Assembly (NCBI GenBank): GCA_002633005.1 | Contig: NMRA01000050.1 | Coordinates: 581,983 to 645,982 of the forward strand | DNA from: Phoronis australis | Taxonomy: Eukaryota; Phoronida; Phoronidae | Direction of reading: 5' to 3' | Length of the DNA: 64,000 bases | In this document: piece after piece, positions 47,201 to 61,500 of the stretch | Layout: every line of letters begins with the position of its first letter | How positions within the stretch are numbered: the first letter of the stretch is position 1 | Notes under the pieces: model-generated | The model's input: only the letters and a program-made list of their open reading frames with translations | Database searches by the model: none | Told to the model about the DNA's origin: nothing | Made by a program: the position numbers and the translations under genes

Positions 47201-50200
47201 TATTGACAGTCTGTCCATCACAAGTGGCTCCATCCACCGCTCAGCACTTAATAGGTTGAAGTCAGCAGCCACCAAGAAGAGGCCACCAGCTCCTGCTAAG
47301 CTCCGCCCACGGTCAGCAGTACCAACAGACTCTGTGTCGACTCCAGTGGTGAAGACCGAGCCACAGTCACCATTAACTGCCAGCTTATTCTCCAATGTAC
47401 CCCCTGTAATCACGTTTGTAGCTGAGGGGGAAACAGGTGTGTGGCTTTCAATATAGAATTCTTTTTTCATGAATTGCAAGTCTTTTCTTTTCAACTCAGT
47501 TCTTTTTTCAAATGAACACTGTTCTTTTGTCCTTAGTAAATAGTAATTGTTTTCAAGAAAAGATTTTAATATAGTTCATAAGAAAAGAACTGCAGTTCTC
47601 AAGAAAGGAACTGTGTTGGTGTGTAAAGCATGCACTTAATGATAACACTTTTGAGAAGTGTGAGGTGTGTAAAGCATGCAGTTATTGATAACACTTTTGA
47701 GAAATGTGAGGGAGAAAAATTGCCCCCTCTTACTGACCAGAGCATTTTCAAATTAAGTGCTAAAAAAAACAAGACTGCACCTTATCAAGTCAACTATCAT
47801 CACATAACAGTTTGTTCAAACATAACGCACCTCAGTGACTATAGAAGGTTGTATGTAAAATTGGACATTGCTGTTTATTGGCCATTTTGACCTCTCTTGT
47901 GGTTTCAGTTGAGCAGTTGCCGTGGGATATCCGTAAGTTCCTCAAGTGGAGAATGTGTTCCATCACACCCAATGTGGTGAAGAACTGCATCGCACGGTCA
48001 GGCTTCCGACCAACCAAGAGTGAGTTCATCTACAGTTAACATTGTATCACTGTCTTAAAGTGCATGGTAAAGTGCAGTGAATTCACAAAAGGGTAATCTG
48101 TGTAAATACAGTATTGCAGTGAATTCACAAAAGGGTAATCTGTGTAAATACAGTATTGCAGTGAATTCACAAAAGGGTAATCTGTGTAAATACAGTATTG
48201 CAGTGAATTCACAAAAGGGTAATCTGTGTAAATACAATATTCATTTCCTTTATGTGGCTCAATCAACAGCAGTAATGCAGGTTTTATTTTTGTCTTGAGG
48301 TGTGACTAATTTAATTGTGTGAATGGACTTTCAAGTAAGGAATACCGTCACCATGATTACGCGCCTTCATCGCTTAGTGTTTAAAAGAGCAATTTTTAGT
48401 GAAAATGATCAAATACCATTGATCAACATGTCTCCTGCTGGTACTTTGTTGGCAAATAAATTTAAATTGTGTGAGCTGTGTATAGCCCATGTTCACATGT
48501 TTCAAGGAGGATTTGTGTCATTGGATTTTGACAGCTATATTGTTTGTATCAATGAGTATTCTTTGTAATAGGTTTGCTGATTATTATGTACCAAGAGGGT
48601 GCATTGCTTTTGTGATCTTTGCATGGTTTTTATGGCTTGTTGTCAACTGGATAATTATCATCTATTTATTGCGAAAAATGTCACAGCACCACCTTATGCC
48701 TGTTTTTTGTACTTCACTTTATGTCTCACTTGCAGAGTCCCATGACTGGCTTGGCTGCTGGGGTAAGCACATGAAAGCAACCGGCTTCAAAGCAGTCCGT
48801 GACTACCAGAAGCTGAACCATTTTCCTGGTTCATTCCAGATCGGTCGCAAAGACCGACTGTGGCGTAACCTGTCTAAGATGCAGGTGCATTTTGGGAAGA
48901 AGGAGTTCTCCTTCTTCCCGCAGACGTTTGTGTTGCCATTTGACATGAAACAACTGAAGAGGGCATGGGAGGATGCTGGCAATAAGCAGAAGTGGATTAT
49001 TAAGCCGGTGAGCTATTATGTCGCCACACTTTGTTGTAGGATTACTTGTCTTTTGTTTGTCACCTTTTGTATTTTGCAGTACTAACCAGGAGGTACTCAG
49101 CAGTCAATGTGAAGGATGGTGTATTCTTTTTCCAGTCACTAGTTGTGTGATTGTAAATAAAATGTTTAATTTCCCTGGCTCACTCAAACAGGATCTTCTA
49201 GAGAGTCACTAGTTCAACAGTGTATATATATCACATGACATTTTAAGCATGGTCAGTGGATATTCTTGCAATATGTTTTTCCTCAATGCAGCAGTCCCAA
49301 GGTGGTCCTTGATTAGTTTCTGCATGCGTCATTTTAGCCTGCGTCTGCCCGTGGTATCGGAATTAAAGTCATCCACAAATGGAACCAGATACCCAAGAAG
49401 CGACCAGTTATAGTCCAGAAGTGAGTGTCACCTGTCAGTGTTCTGTCGGACAGTTATCAACTTTTTACATCCTGACAGTGTTGAATTTTTTCACGTATTA
49501 TTCTATAATTAACAATTAATTTCTTTCTCATTTTCTCTGTGGCTTAGCATTGACAAATGAGTTTAAACATTTTTAAATAAATCTTGAATTAGTACCCTAA
49601 CATATCGATATTACTTGTTGCATAGAAATTGGGCTTTATGGATAGAAAATACTGCAATAAAATTCCAATGAAGTTTCCTCAAATTCTAACAAAAGTAATG
49701 TCCAAAAAATTTTTATATTTTTATACTTCCATTTATTTGTATTTTTACGATCGTGACAGGTGTGTCCCTGTTTAGAAGAGCATTGAGCATTGCTAACTTG
49801 CTATGCACCCCTTTAGAGTATATTTAAAGTTTAGTAGCTCCCTTAAGGTTATCTCAAACCTTATTTAGCGACCTTAGTTCTAACTCATCTTTTTAACAAA
49901 ACAGGCCGTCAACTAGTAAAAGACAGTATATATTTTTGGAAAAAACATCGGAGATTATAAAAATATGTTATATAATATATGTATGTGCCATTATTACTAT
50001 TACTATTATTGTTATTATTACTATTACTATTATTGTTGTTATTACTTTTTGCTATTATTATTATTATTACTGTTACTATTATTATTATTATTATTATTTT
50101 TACTACTACTACGGTTATTATTACTACTACTATTATTATTACTATTATTATTACTATTGCAATTGTTATTATGTAACACTCTTTTAAGCCAAAATGTCAT

Positions 50201-53200
50201 TCTTAAGAAAGGTACATTCATAGCAAAATAACCCCTTAGTCAATTCTAATGAAACCCTTTTTAAATGAGAACTTCACAATTTACCTCTTAACCACTGAAT
50301 GTACCTCGAGTCAAACAAGGACAAAGTTGGGATCAGGTAAGTAGGTCAACAGTTCATTGTGATACACATCATGCGCTGGGAGACTGATATCAAGAAACCA
50401 AGTGCGAATTTGACAACAGAAATCGAGTCGGTCATTAAAATGCGCCGTCAGCACGATCAGATCGAAATAGCGAAATGTCAAATCACCATAATGCATTTGG
50501 ATATAGGACTTATCTTTTTTCACAGCTTGCTGCGTTGGTGAACCCAAATTCACAAGGTCGGTATGCCGACTCAGATTCACTGCATTTTGTTCTCAATGGT
50601 CGTATGCTTGCAGATGCACAACTCCCTCAGGATCAAAACTACATTTTGTAATTGTTTTCCACGGCATCTTGCTAACATTTCACTATTCCACCATATTGTA
50701 TTCTTTTTTTTGAAGAAACTTTACCATAGTGTTAAAACTCAGCTAGTTGCTTGTCCCTGTTTCAGATATCTGGGTAAACCATACCTGATTAATGAAAGTA
50801 AGTTTGACATGAGAATCTATGTGTACGTGGCCTGCTATGACCCTCTCAGGATTTATGTCTTTGAAGATGGACTGACAAGATTTGCCTCAATGAAGTAAGT
50901 GCCATCTTGTGAAACTGTGGTTAGTGATAAGTGCACACCTAGGTCACATATCAAGAGCAAAATAATTAACTTAGTGAAAATCATTTAGCATTGGCCAGGG
51001 TTGCTTCTTGAACGGGCTCAATTCCAATCTATTAGCTTGATGGATAAGTTTCATCCTTGTGATGCCAATATTTTCTGTGTAATGGGCCTGTAAATTCATT
51101 GACAATTGAAAGTTGTCAAAGAGTTTGATATGATCCATGTTTATGTTTGAAGCAATTGACTTTACTTAAAGGGAGGTCGACCAAGAATGCATTTTACAGT
51201 TATTTTTGGATGAGATAGACTTTTTGTAGTTGTTAGCTTTAACAGATCTATGAGTATATTATAAATCTTTAATTCTCACCATTGTCTGCCATGTATTCAC
51301 TGACTCACTCAAGTCAAGACTGGCGACTTCACCAGTTAAAGATGCTTAAAATTTAATGGATTTAGTTCGGTAGAAGAGCATTTGTCTTTGACTGCGAGGG
51401 TTCCATTTTCAATTCCACACTAAGGCTGATCTCAGAAAAAGACGTATCTCACTAAAAACGTCACTTTAACTCATCTGGAGAAAGTAAAGACATTAAGAGT
51501 GAAGTATGGCTCACAGCAGGCAAAAATGCCCAGAGGGGTGATAAACCCAATGTCACCGATTTGAACCATACTATGCATTTTAGTTACCTTTGGGATGATA
51601 AATAAAACAGTAAAGTCCAATCTCATTTTTCCTTGTTTGAGTGGGAGAAATCAGGGAGCCTCTATTTTGGGGTTATGCCATGCAATGAACTAACCGAAAA
51701 TGCCTTATTTGCACTGCACAATAAAAAATATCGGTGCACGAGACCATTATTTGTTTGTAATTTTTAAATAAAACAAGTCTTCGACAAAGATGTTAAACAA
51801 TACTCATTTACTCTGCCGCTAAGTTAAAAATTTCAGGCATAAAATATAGAGGGGTCAGAGGTTAACAAGGCATTGCAATTTCGCCAAACTTTGAGCCCGT
51901 ATATCTCAGCTGGCACAACACTGATCAACACCAGACTTTTACACAAGACGTTTCTATCTTATTGCTGTTGATTAGTACAATAAAATTTTCTGGCGCTGAA
52001 CATTTTTCTATACAAATTGCAAGATTGCGACAACCACCTGAGTAGAAATTACCTTCAANTGAAATTTTTAACTTAGCGGCAGAGTTAATGAGTATTGTTT
52101 AACATCTTTGTAAAGCCGAAGATTTGCTTTATTTAAAAATTACAAACAAATAATGATCTTGTGCGCCGATACTTTTTAATGTGCAGTGCAAATAAGGCAT
52201 TTTCGGCGAGTTCATTACATGGCATACCCCCAAAATAGAGGCTCCCTGATTTCTCCCCCTTAAACAAGGTAAAATGAGATTGGACTTTACTGTTTTGTTT
52301 ATCATCCCAAAGGTAACTAAAATGCATAGTATGGTTAAAATCGGTGACATTGGGTTTATCACCCCTCTGGGCATTTTTGCCTGCTGTGAGCCGTACTTCA
52401 CTCTTAAGTTATTGCACGCCTGCACATAGGAATCTACATCAATAAACACCTTTCTGTTGTCTTAAATTTCAGTGGTGGCCAAATTCTTCGTCACCACTAC
52501 TGGTGTCCGCGGCAGTGATAGTGATTTGATAGTATTTGTTAATAGTGATCGTAATCAACATCTTCTGTGGGGTCAAATTTAGCCATCAGTGTTGACAGTT
52601 GTGTTTTTGCCACTATTAGTGGTTCTTTGTGCCCTCTTCTGTTTAACAAACACTGCTGATAAACCTATTCCTGTTCCACTTAATCAGCATTTTTACAGAT
52701 AGAGAAAACTTGCTTGTGTGCATGGCGGAATAGAGACTTATGGGATACCACCCCTCTGGCCACCTGGTGTCTTGACACATTATATGTTGTATCTACTGTT
52801 AGTAGTCCAATTTCCTTCAAGCCATTGCTCATATGCCTGTGTCTATGTTACATGATGACTGTTAATTACAGGTACTCCAGTTCTATGAAGAGTTTAAACA
52901 ATAAGTACATGCATCTGACCAACTATAGTATCAACAAGAAGAATGCTGACTACCAATCTAATAGTGATGATGGTGTCTGTCAGGGACATAAATGGTATGT
53001 CCAGCTGTGCCTAAATGATATGTACAAAGATGGAGTTTGGGAATTTTGCATCAAGCGTGATGAACATTATTCCATTTTAAGCTTAGTGACTGTTTAACTT
53101 GGATGTTAGTTTAGTTTCACCAACAAAATCTTCTGCTTTTAATCTTTTTATGTTTCTATGTTTCATTTTCATGTTGGTTTACTTTCACACACTCTAATAA

Positions 53201-56200
53201 TTCTACTGTTCTTCATTTTGATAAAAGTAACATTAGGAATAGATAAACAACAGTTAAGGTTCATCGTGTGATTTCATTGAGAAGCTTTACAGTGAAGCGT
53301 TAGTCCAGGTCTTTGCTAAATATAATTGTGAATTTGTTTTACCAAAAATCTACATTTTGCTTTTGACAGGAGCCTGAAAGCACTGTGGGGATATCTTAAG
53401 AAGAAAGGAGTTGACACCAAGCAGATATGGGAGAATATTAAAGATCTAATTGTGAAAACAATTATCTCGTAAGTTCAAATGTCTATTAAGTGTTTTCTGG
53501 AAAGACTCGATAGCTGATAGATGCTTGAGCATCTTGTGTGTCATATCAGTTTGGCAGAACTCAGTGAAAGGGTTTTGTAATTCTGCGGATCATTTTTGTG
53601 GATGTATGAAAAGAGCAATCATTTGTGAGAAAGTCATTGGTCAAGCTATGAACATGGAAAATGTAAACTTTGCCTTGTTTCCCACAAGTGAGCAGGCAAA
53701 CTAAAGTTCATGCATGCAATTAATTGCAACAAGTTAAAGTGGACGTAAGCAATGCTATATTTCCTGCACACTTTGAGCCTTATTGTTTACTCTTAAAAAT
53801 GTAATCTGATTAGTGATTTCAAGTTTGCATGGTGGGTCTGTTCCCCTATCTCAAATTTCCTGTCTTTGCCAGCTCCGAGTCTGCTGTTAATAGTATGATC
53901 AAAAGTAACGTAAGAAGCCGATACAGCGTACACGAACTGTTTGGCTTTGACGTGATGCTGGATGACGCTCTCAAACCCTGGGTACTGGAGGTCAACATAT
54001 CACCTTCGTAAGTTTTTTAATCCATGTTTTTATTACTGAATAGATTTATGTAACACAAACTATGGTAAAGTTTGTCCAATTTTGGACACAATATGGTGGA
54101 CTAAAATTTATTTTATGATTTTATCAGTGCAACATCTGAAGCACAATGCATTATCATTTTACTATCAGATAAAGTTGTGAAAAATTGTTGTGGGCATTCG
54201 CTATGATGCTAGTACCCTTCGAAAAATCAAAAAAGTATTTGTGCCAATTGTTTTTTGTCTGAGATTTTTTCTGTAAAACTTTCATTTCATGTGATATGGA
54301 AGTTGTTTGTAATGTCTATATTTTTCTTAAATTTCAATTGTCACCTCTAAAGATTGATTTACTGCAAAAACATTCAGTTAAGTATCAAATTTTCGCTGAT
54401 GGTTTCCATGGCTTATATATTTGAATGATTCCTGTAGTTGGTGAATAGCCTCCTACGTTTAAGTTTATGTAGATTTTATGTCCTGATTTATTTTGTTACT
54501 TTGATTTTATAGCCTCCACTCCAACTCACAGCTGGATATCAATGTCAAAGGTCAAATGATAAAAGATCTGCACAATCTGGCTGGATTCAGAATACCCGAG
54601 AAAAGTGATGTGACAGAGACTCCGTAAGACATTTGGCGTGTATTCCATAGACGTGACAACTTTTGAAAATACAAGATCACGCAAAGCTTTGCGAGATTCC
54701 AGCATATTGAACAAGTGAAGCATGTGATTACACTGACTTTCTTTGCGAGACTCTTGCGTCTTTGCAACTCAGTCATGTGATATGTGTTGGTAATTTTGTG
54801 CAATATCAAGAAAAATTATGCTTTGATTGTAACGTAATAAAACGAAGTGTTGATTGAAAGTTTTAAGTGAAAATAATCGAATCAAATACCTTTGTTATCC
54901 AGAGATAAAATTCATCTAGCTTTTTAATGAGCGTATATTACTATTAGTCAAGTGCGTGTGAATATTGACGGTTAATACAAACTGGGCATGTGCGAATTGT
55001 TGGTGGGTTTTAAAGAGAGAGGAAGCTGAAAGGAGACAGGGGGAAGAAATGGAAACCAGATATGATGACTCAAGGGTCCCAATGTTCCTTTTGAGACCAT
55101 TGTGTTTGGTTTCTAATTTCAAAATAAGTGAAATCTCGCTGACCTTGTACCACCCCTCAAAAACAAATAGTGAGGTCCTCCATAATAGGATTGGGGAGAC
55201 TGAAATGCTTGAAGGCTTGTGGGTTAAATGTTTGTGCCAGAATATGTCCATTCATGCAAATGTTCAGGGTCTCATTATATGACACACCTGAGTGTAATTC
55301 ACATAATGCAATAAATCGCTCCAGAAGATTTTCACGTAAAGTGGGTGTATTGATATTAATTGTGAGTGAATCTGTTCCCCCCTCAGCTCGATAACACTTT
55401 CAACATTCTCTTGCAGCAGTAAATAACCATCATCCGTAGTGGTATGTGCAGTGCTGCAGTACTGTGCAGTGCTGTGCAGTGCTGCAGTACTGTGCAGTGC
55501 TGCAGTACTGTGCAGTGCTGCAGTACTGTGCAGTGCTGCAGTACTGTGCAGTGCTGCAGTACTGTGCAGTGCTGCAGTACTGTGCAGTGCTGCAGTACTG
55601 TGCAGTGCTGCAGTACTGTGCAGTGCTGCAGTACTGTGCAGTGCTGTGCAGTGCTGCAGTACTGTGCAGTGCTGCAGTACTGTGCAGATACCGTGTTAAA
55701 GAAGTGTAGTTACACAACAAGACATAAAGATTTTGCTGCTACAGTAGTTTGTAACTTGATGTCAATCTTATTGATCCCAGTGCGTACTTGATGATGGGTA
55801 CAGCGTTAAAGTACAATGTTTCTCTCTGGCTTTATCTGTACTGCGAATCTTGTTTTTGCAGGTGTAAAAGTGGCATACCTAAGGAGTTGCTGATGGACAA
55901 GAGACTGTACTCCACACAGCTGGCCCCTGATGAGAGGGCTAAACACGCGTATTACTGTCAGAAATGGCAGGATGAGGTTGGTAAAAAAATGAGATGGACA
56001 ATCGTAGTCTGTAATTTGGGTTGTGAGTGCTGAACATGCCTACTAATGTCAGAAATGGCAGGATGAGGTTGGTAACAACATGAGTTGGACAACCATAGTC
56101 TGGTCAGAAAATAGAGCTCATCTGTGTTAGTTGTTGCTTGATAAATCATTCTTATTCTTAATTATGCTACCACATACTTATATTTGGGTGCATATTGCCG

Positions 56201-58507
56201 TCATCTCTGTCTGGGCGTCCGTGGCTGTATCTCCTAAATCCCTTGCAGGATCTTATTGAAATTTGGCAGGTGTGTTCCTATGGGGTTGACGACAGAGGGT
56301 GATGAGTTTCGGACCGACCCAAATACCGCTGTGCCCTCTAGTGGCAATTTTAGTTTTTTACGTTTGCCTCTATCTTCAAAGGTCCTTAACCGATTTTCAT
56401 GAAATTTGGCACATAGGCATATACTAATGAGATGGTGCTATCCTTTCGTTTTCGGATCGATTCGAGGTATTTTGAGTCACCTAGTGGTCATTTTTAGTGT
56501 TTCAAGTGTGTTTTTGGCGTCCGTCCCTCCATCAACCAAGCCGCTCAAAGGATTGCGAAAATTGTCATGTATGTTTTTACAATGAAGTGGACAGCTGACG
56601 ATGGTTTTCCGACTTCAACTACTGTGGTGCCCCCTAGTGGCAATTTTGTTTTTTTTCCATCTATAGCTGTATCTCCTAAACTGGTCGCAGGATCTTTACT
56701 AAATTTAGGAAGTGTATTTATATGATGTTAATAACGCAGGACGACTTTCGGACAGAGCTTTATTTATTATTTTACGTTTACCTCTGTATTTTCAAAGGTC
56801 CTCAACGCATTTTCATAAAATTTGGCATACAGGCATCAGTTAATGAGTTGACGCTATCTCTCCATTTTCAAATGGATTCGACCTAGTTTGCGCCACCTAG
56901 TGGCCATTTTTACTGTTTTCGAGCATCCACTCGTTTATAAGCCAAACTGCTTTCAGGATAATTGTGAAAATTGGCATGTATGTTTTAACTAGTATGAAGT
57001 GGACAGCTGACGATAATTTTCCGACGACTTTGACTGCTGTGGCACCTCCTGTTGGCAGTTTTTTTTGCGCTCATGGCTGTATTTCCTAAGCCGTTTGCAG
57101 GATCTTTACTTAATTTAGCAAGTGTATTTATATGATGTTGACAACGGACAACGATGACTTTCGAACGCATCTGAGCACTGGTGTGCCCCCTAATGGCAAT
57201 TTTAGTTTTTTACGTTTACCTCTGTATCTTCAAAGGTTCTCAACAGATTTTCATAAAATTTTGAATATAGGCATCTATTGAAGGGATGATGCTTTGCTCC
57301 TGTTTTGGATGGAATCGAGGTATTTTGTGCCACCTAGTGGCCATTTTTGCTGTTTTCAAACCCTGGTTTTGGCGTCCAACCGTCTATCAACCAAATTCTT
57401 CTAGGGATGGTTTTGAAAACTGAAATGCTCTCAGTGTGAAGGGGACGTTTGATGATGGCAACTGACTATTGTGGTGCCTCCTAGTGGTAGTTTTGTTTTG
57501 TTTTACGCCCATTGCTGTATTAAGATAACAACAGACGACGACTTTCTGGCGGAACCAACGGATTCTGTGCCCACTCGTGGTAATTTCATTTTATTCTGTT
57601 TTCCACTGTTTCTCTGAAGTTTTTTGACAGAATTTTATGAAATATGGCATGTTCCCCTTTTTTGGATGGATTGTACATTTTTGCACCATCTAGTGTCCAT
57701 TTTTATGATACAAATAAATAACCCTAAAAGCACACCATTTGCGATGCATTCGTGGGCGCATTTCAATGCTCCGCATTGCTCTTGTTATCTTATTTTGAAC
57801 TTGGCAATTTTCCCTGCTGAGGTAGCACTAAACATGACTTCAAGCAATTGCTCTTTAGAATACTGGTTTAGGTGCTTGGCTCTTATGCCAGGTTTCACAA
57901 GTTCGACTAATTGCCAGGACCAAAAACATTTAAGTGACTTGACTTGAGCATCAATCTAACATATGTGAACTGGTTACTTGGAGTCTGTGGATCCAATCAC
58001 TACTATACAGTCAGTAGCAGCAGTTTTTGTTACTTTGTTCACTTAATTTACTGCACAGTTCAGACTCATTTATCTTTTTGTAGACGGTCATTCCCACCAT
58101 CTTGGATATTTACACACCCGACGACCTCCGCGTACTAATAGAAACAATTGATGAGGACAGTCGTCGTGGCGGGTTCCAGCGTGTCTTCCCCAAGTACAAC
58201 ACACACAAGTATCTCAAGTATTTTGAGGCACCACGCTATCACAATCTATTGCTGGATCAGTTTCTACAGGCCTACCACAGACAGGAGGCTAGAGGTAACA
58301 CTCGCACTCCTTTGAAACATGCACGTTTATCAAAAAGAGTTGTTTTCGTTGTAATACTGGCTTTTTAAAGTTATCTCAAACTTTATTTAGTGGCCTCCAA
58401 TTGAATGTAACTCGTTTTTCAAAAAACCAGGCTTTGTCAACTAGTAAAAGTATATATTTTCTGAAAGAAAAAAGATCAGGGATTATAAAAATATGTTTTA
58501 TGTGTGC

Positions 58508-58546
<39 letters not shown>

Positions 58547-61500
58547 ATTAACACCAAGTAGAAATTTCATTTTTATGAAAGTTACGTTCATAGCATCTTT
58601 CTACCATGTGTACACCTCGTTGACTCAATATTATGGCGATTCGGTGAATGAAAGGACTGAGGGTACACACGGAGCTGCTCTCTGCCGGGCTGGAGATTTG
58701 ATTTGAGTGACAGCCCTATAACCTTTGCTTCAGATAAGTAGTAAACAAAATTTCTAAGTGGTTGTGTGGTTGCAAGGTGGTTCTGCTAAATTATTTTTTT
58801 CTCGCTACATGGTATGTAATTTGTATTTAGAGTTCTCCGAAAATAAACATTATGTATTTTACTAGACATATGTGAAATATTGTAAAAACCACCAAGTTTG
58901 AGATAGCTTTAAGTCAGTAAATGATTTGCTTGTAATAATGCTTGTTATTTTATTTTGTAGCAGTTTATAATCACTGTTTACTGTTTGCAGCAGTAGAATA
59001 TTGTTTAAAGTCACCATTTACCGGTTCCAGTTGCTGGTTAACTATCATCTATCAATATTTTCTGGTTTTATTGCTAGTTGTGCTTGGAAGTACATAGCTT
59101 GTTTTCAAATAATAGTTCCTTTGACATCATCGAATTGTGATTTTTTATGCGCCCGCATTATGCTGTCATCTCTGTGTGTCCAGCTGGCAATCTGTCAGTC
59201 CATCTGTCCGGGGTCTGCTGCTATATCTCCATAACCCCTTTATGTATCTTCATGAAATAGTGTACCCTCTGACACAGCGCCACCTATACTGAAAAGTGGC
59301 CCTGTGGAAACATGATGCACGTCACCACTTGTACTCATCCCATGTACCTGCAATATGCCATGCACTCGGCGGTTGCATATCAACGCCTTGTGTTGCTCTT
59401 GTCTGAGAAGCTCTTATGCCAAGTGAGCACTTTATGATCTTGAGCTTGATAATGCAATCTTGGACAAGCTTTTTGACTTACTGTCACTGCACATTGGGAC
59501 ACCCATAAGTGTTTGGCTTTTGTGTAAAACAGCACAACTTATTATAAGCGAAGTTCTTTTCAACACTAACTGCGTATCTATGGTAACTGCAGGTGTAGCC
59601 ATGCTGGACTCCTACTGTCAGAAGAATATTCACGTGGAGAACCCTACAGGTGACCCTTATCACCAGTGGTGCCCCCCATCAGCCAGGGGTGACATGAGGA
59701 CCACCAGTGCCCCTGTGAACAAATTGAAGGGAGAGCACAGTTTGAGTCTACTAAGGTTTGTGTGTATTCTGTCGTGCTACTGCACTCACCTTCAGAAAAA
59801 TTGAAACAACGCCATAAGACACTGTTCACTCAGAATGTTAAGCTGCAGCACTTGGCCATGAGGTATCTCTGTAATCGTGTGTCCTGTCCTATTCATGAAC
59901 AACTAAATGGGCTAATGTAATTCATGTAGCTACAAAATAACTTAACAACAAGTGACAATAAAGAAAGACTTGGGCACAAGTTTGACTCAACTACAATCCA
60001 TTATATCTAGTATAAGACTTCTTAAGTTGGACGAATGGTGATCATTGCCTTCACTATAGTTTTCATATTAAATCTCTTTTTAGACTTCAGTTGTCCAAAT
60101 TAGAGAAACGTAAGTTTGCTCTGCTTCACTACACAGTAATGACAGCAAAGTTAAAATGAACCCATATGTTGAAGACTCGTGTGTTGGCCTCAATTTCAGT
60201 CACTACCATGTAATTCGCATATCCACCGTTTAAAGTGATATACTAAACCCTGTTTTGACATTACATTCATTGACTTATAATCACCTGCAAACTTGGTTTT
60301 GTTAATGTAGACCTCTATCAGCCATAGGAATGACTTGATCTTTATCCTTACCCACGTGAGAAGTGTTTTATAGTCTAGGCAGATACTGGCAGTTTGTTAG
60401 TACTTGAGAGGATGCCTGGAAAATAAATTGACCTTTGAACCTGATCTCAAGCAATAACAAAGTGTCAATCATCCCAAGACCACACCTCATCCTTAATAGG
60501 AGTGAGCAACAAATTAATTCCAGATTTTTAACGGGTGCTGTAAAACAAAAGTTGTTTTTCTCATTAACTACTTTACCAGTTCTTGCACAAGTAACCTGTC
60601 TCTTTCACTGTCCCTCCTCAGCCTTAACAGTGCTCAACAGTTGCCTAAGATCAAGAAGAAATCCAAGGTGCCAAAGGGGTCTGGCCTCAGGGTTGACTCT
60701 CTGGTATCCAGTCGCAGCTGTCGGCAGATCCAGGTGCCCAGCTGACAGTCGTCCCGCTTGCCCCCACTAACAGAGCTATTTGCCAACAGGTATGTTGATG
60801 AAATTGTTATGATGGGTGCAAGGGCAGATTGTTATTCCATCTTCCTCTTTAAAATATTGTGTAAAATTTCATTACTCATAACATGACTCAAAACTTGAGA
60901 AAAAGCAAAGAATACATTTCAGTGAAAAAAAATCATATTTCAATTTTTGTAAAAGCCCATTTTTAATCCCTTTTACAGGAAATACTACAACTGCTATTTT
61001 CAAAATCTTCCTGTAGTTTTGTCTGAGTCATTACATATTGCGTTTTGGTCATGATAGACCGACCCTAAAGAACTCGCATTATTTTCGGATCGGTAGAAAT
61101 TCCGGAGAAAACCACAAACCTTTGTTTGGTCAGTAGCATGCGATTTCACGCCTACACACATTACTTGATGGTGAGACTAGATGTAATGACCATGTTCATT
61201 GCCCTTACAGCCCAAATGGGTTATAAACTATTGAAATCACTGACAAAGCATGTTAAATTTGTATCCTGTGGAGATTCTATCACGAACATTTCGCATTATG
61301 AATAAACAATTACAAGCATAAAGCCATTTTAGCTTACTGTATTTGTACTTTGTCTCAGATAATTTTGTAAACTTGGTCTCAATCTGTTTCTCATTTAATG
61401 AGAAGAGTTCTCAAGGTATATAAAGAACTAACATTAGGCAGTAACTTGAGACCAGGCTCACTAATTTGGCTGGACACAGTTGTTCATTGTCAGTGTATGG

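Noticed and set aside
48036-48266. CRISPR-like array (regular direct repeats)
   Set aside because: No spacers between units, and the context is a eukaryotic intron.
48036-48298. Repeated 14-residue peptide frames
   Set aside because: Translations of the 42-bp intronic tandem repeat; no start context or domain.
49936-50231. Poly-Tyr, poly-Leu and poly-Ile frames
   Set aside because: Translations of a TAT/ATT microsatellite.
50311-50580. 89-codon minus-strand frame in a TTLL4 intron
   Set aside because: Protein-like composition but no domain, splice sites or repeat partner; not supportable.
55430-55791. Cys/Gln/Tyr-rich repetitive frames on both strands
   Set aside because: Produced by the 18-bp minisatellite, whose period is a multiple of three.
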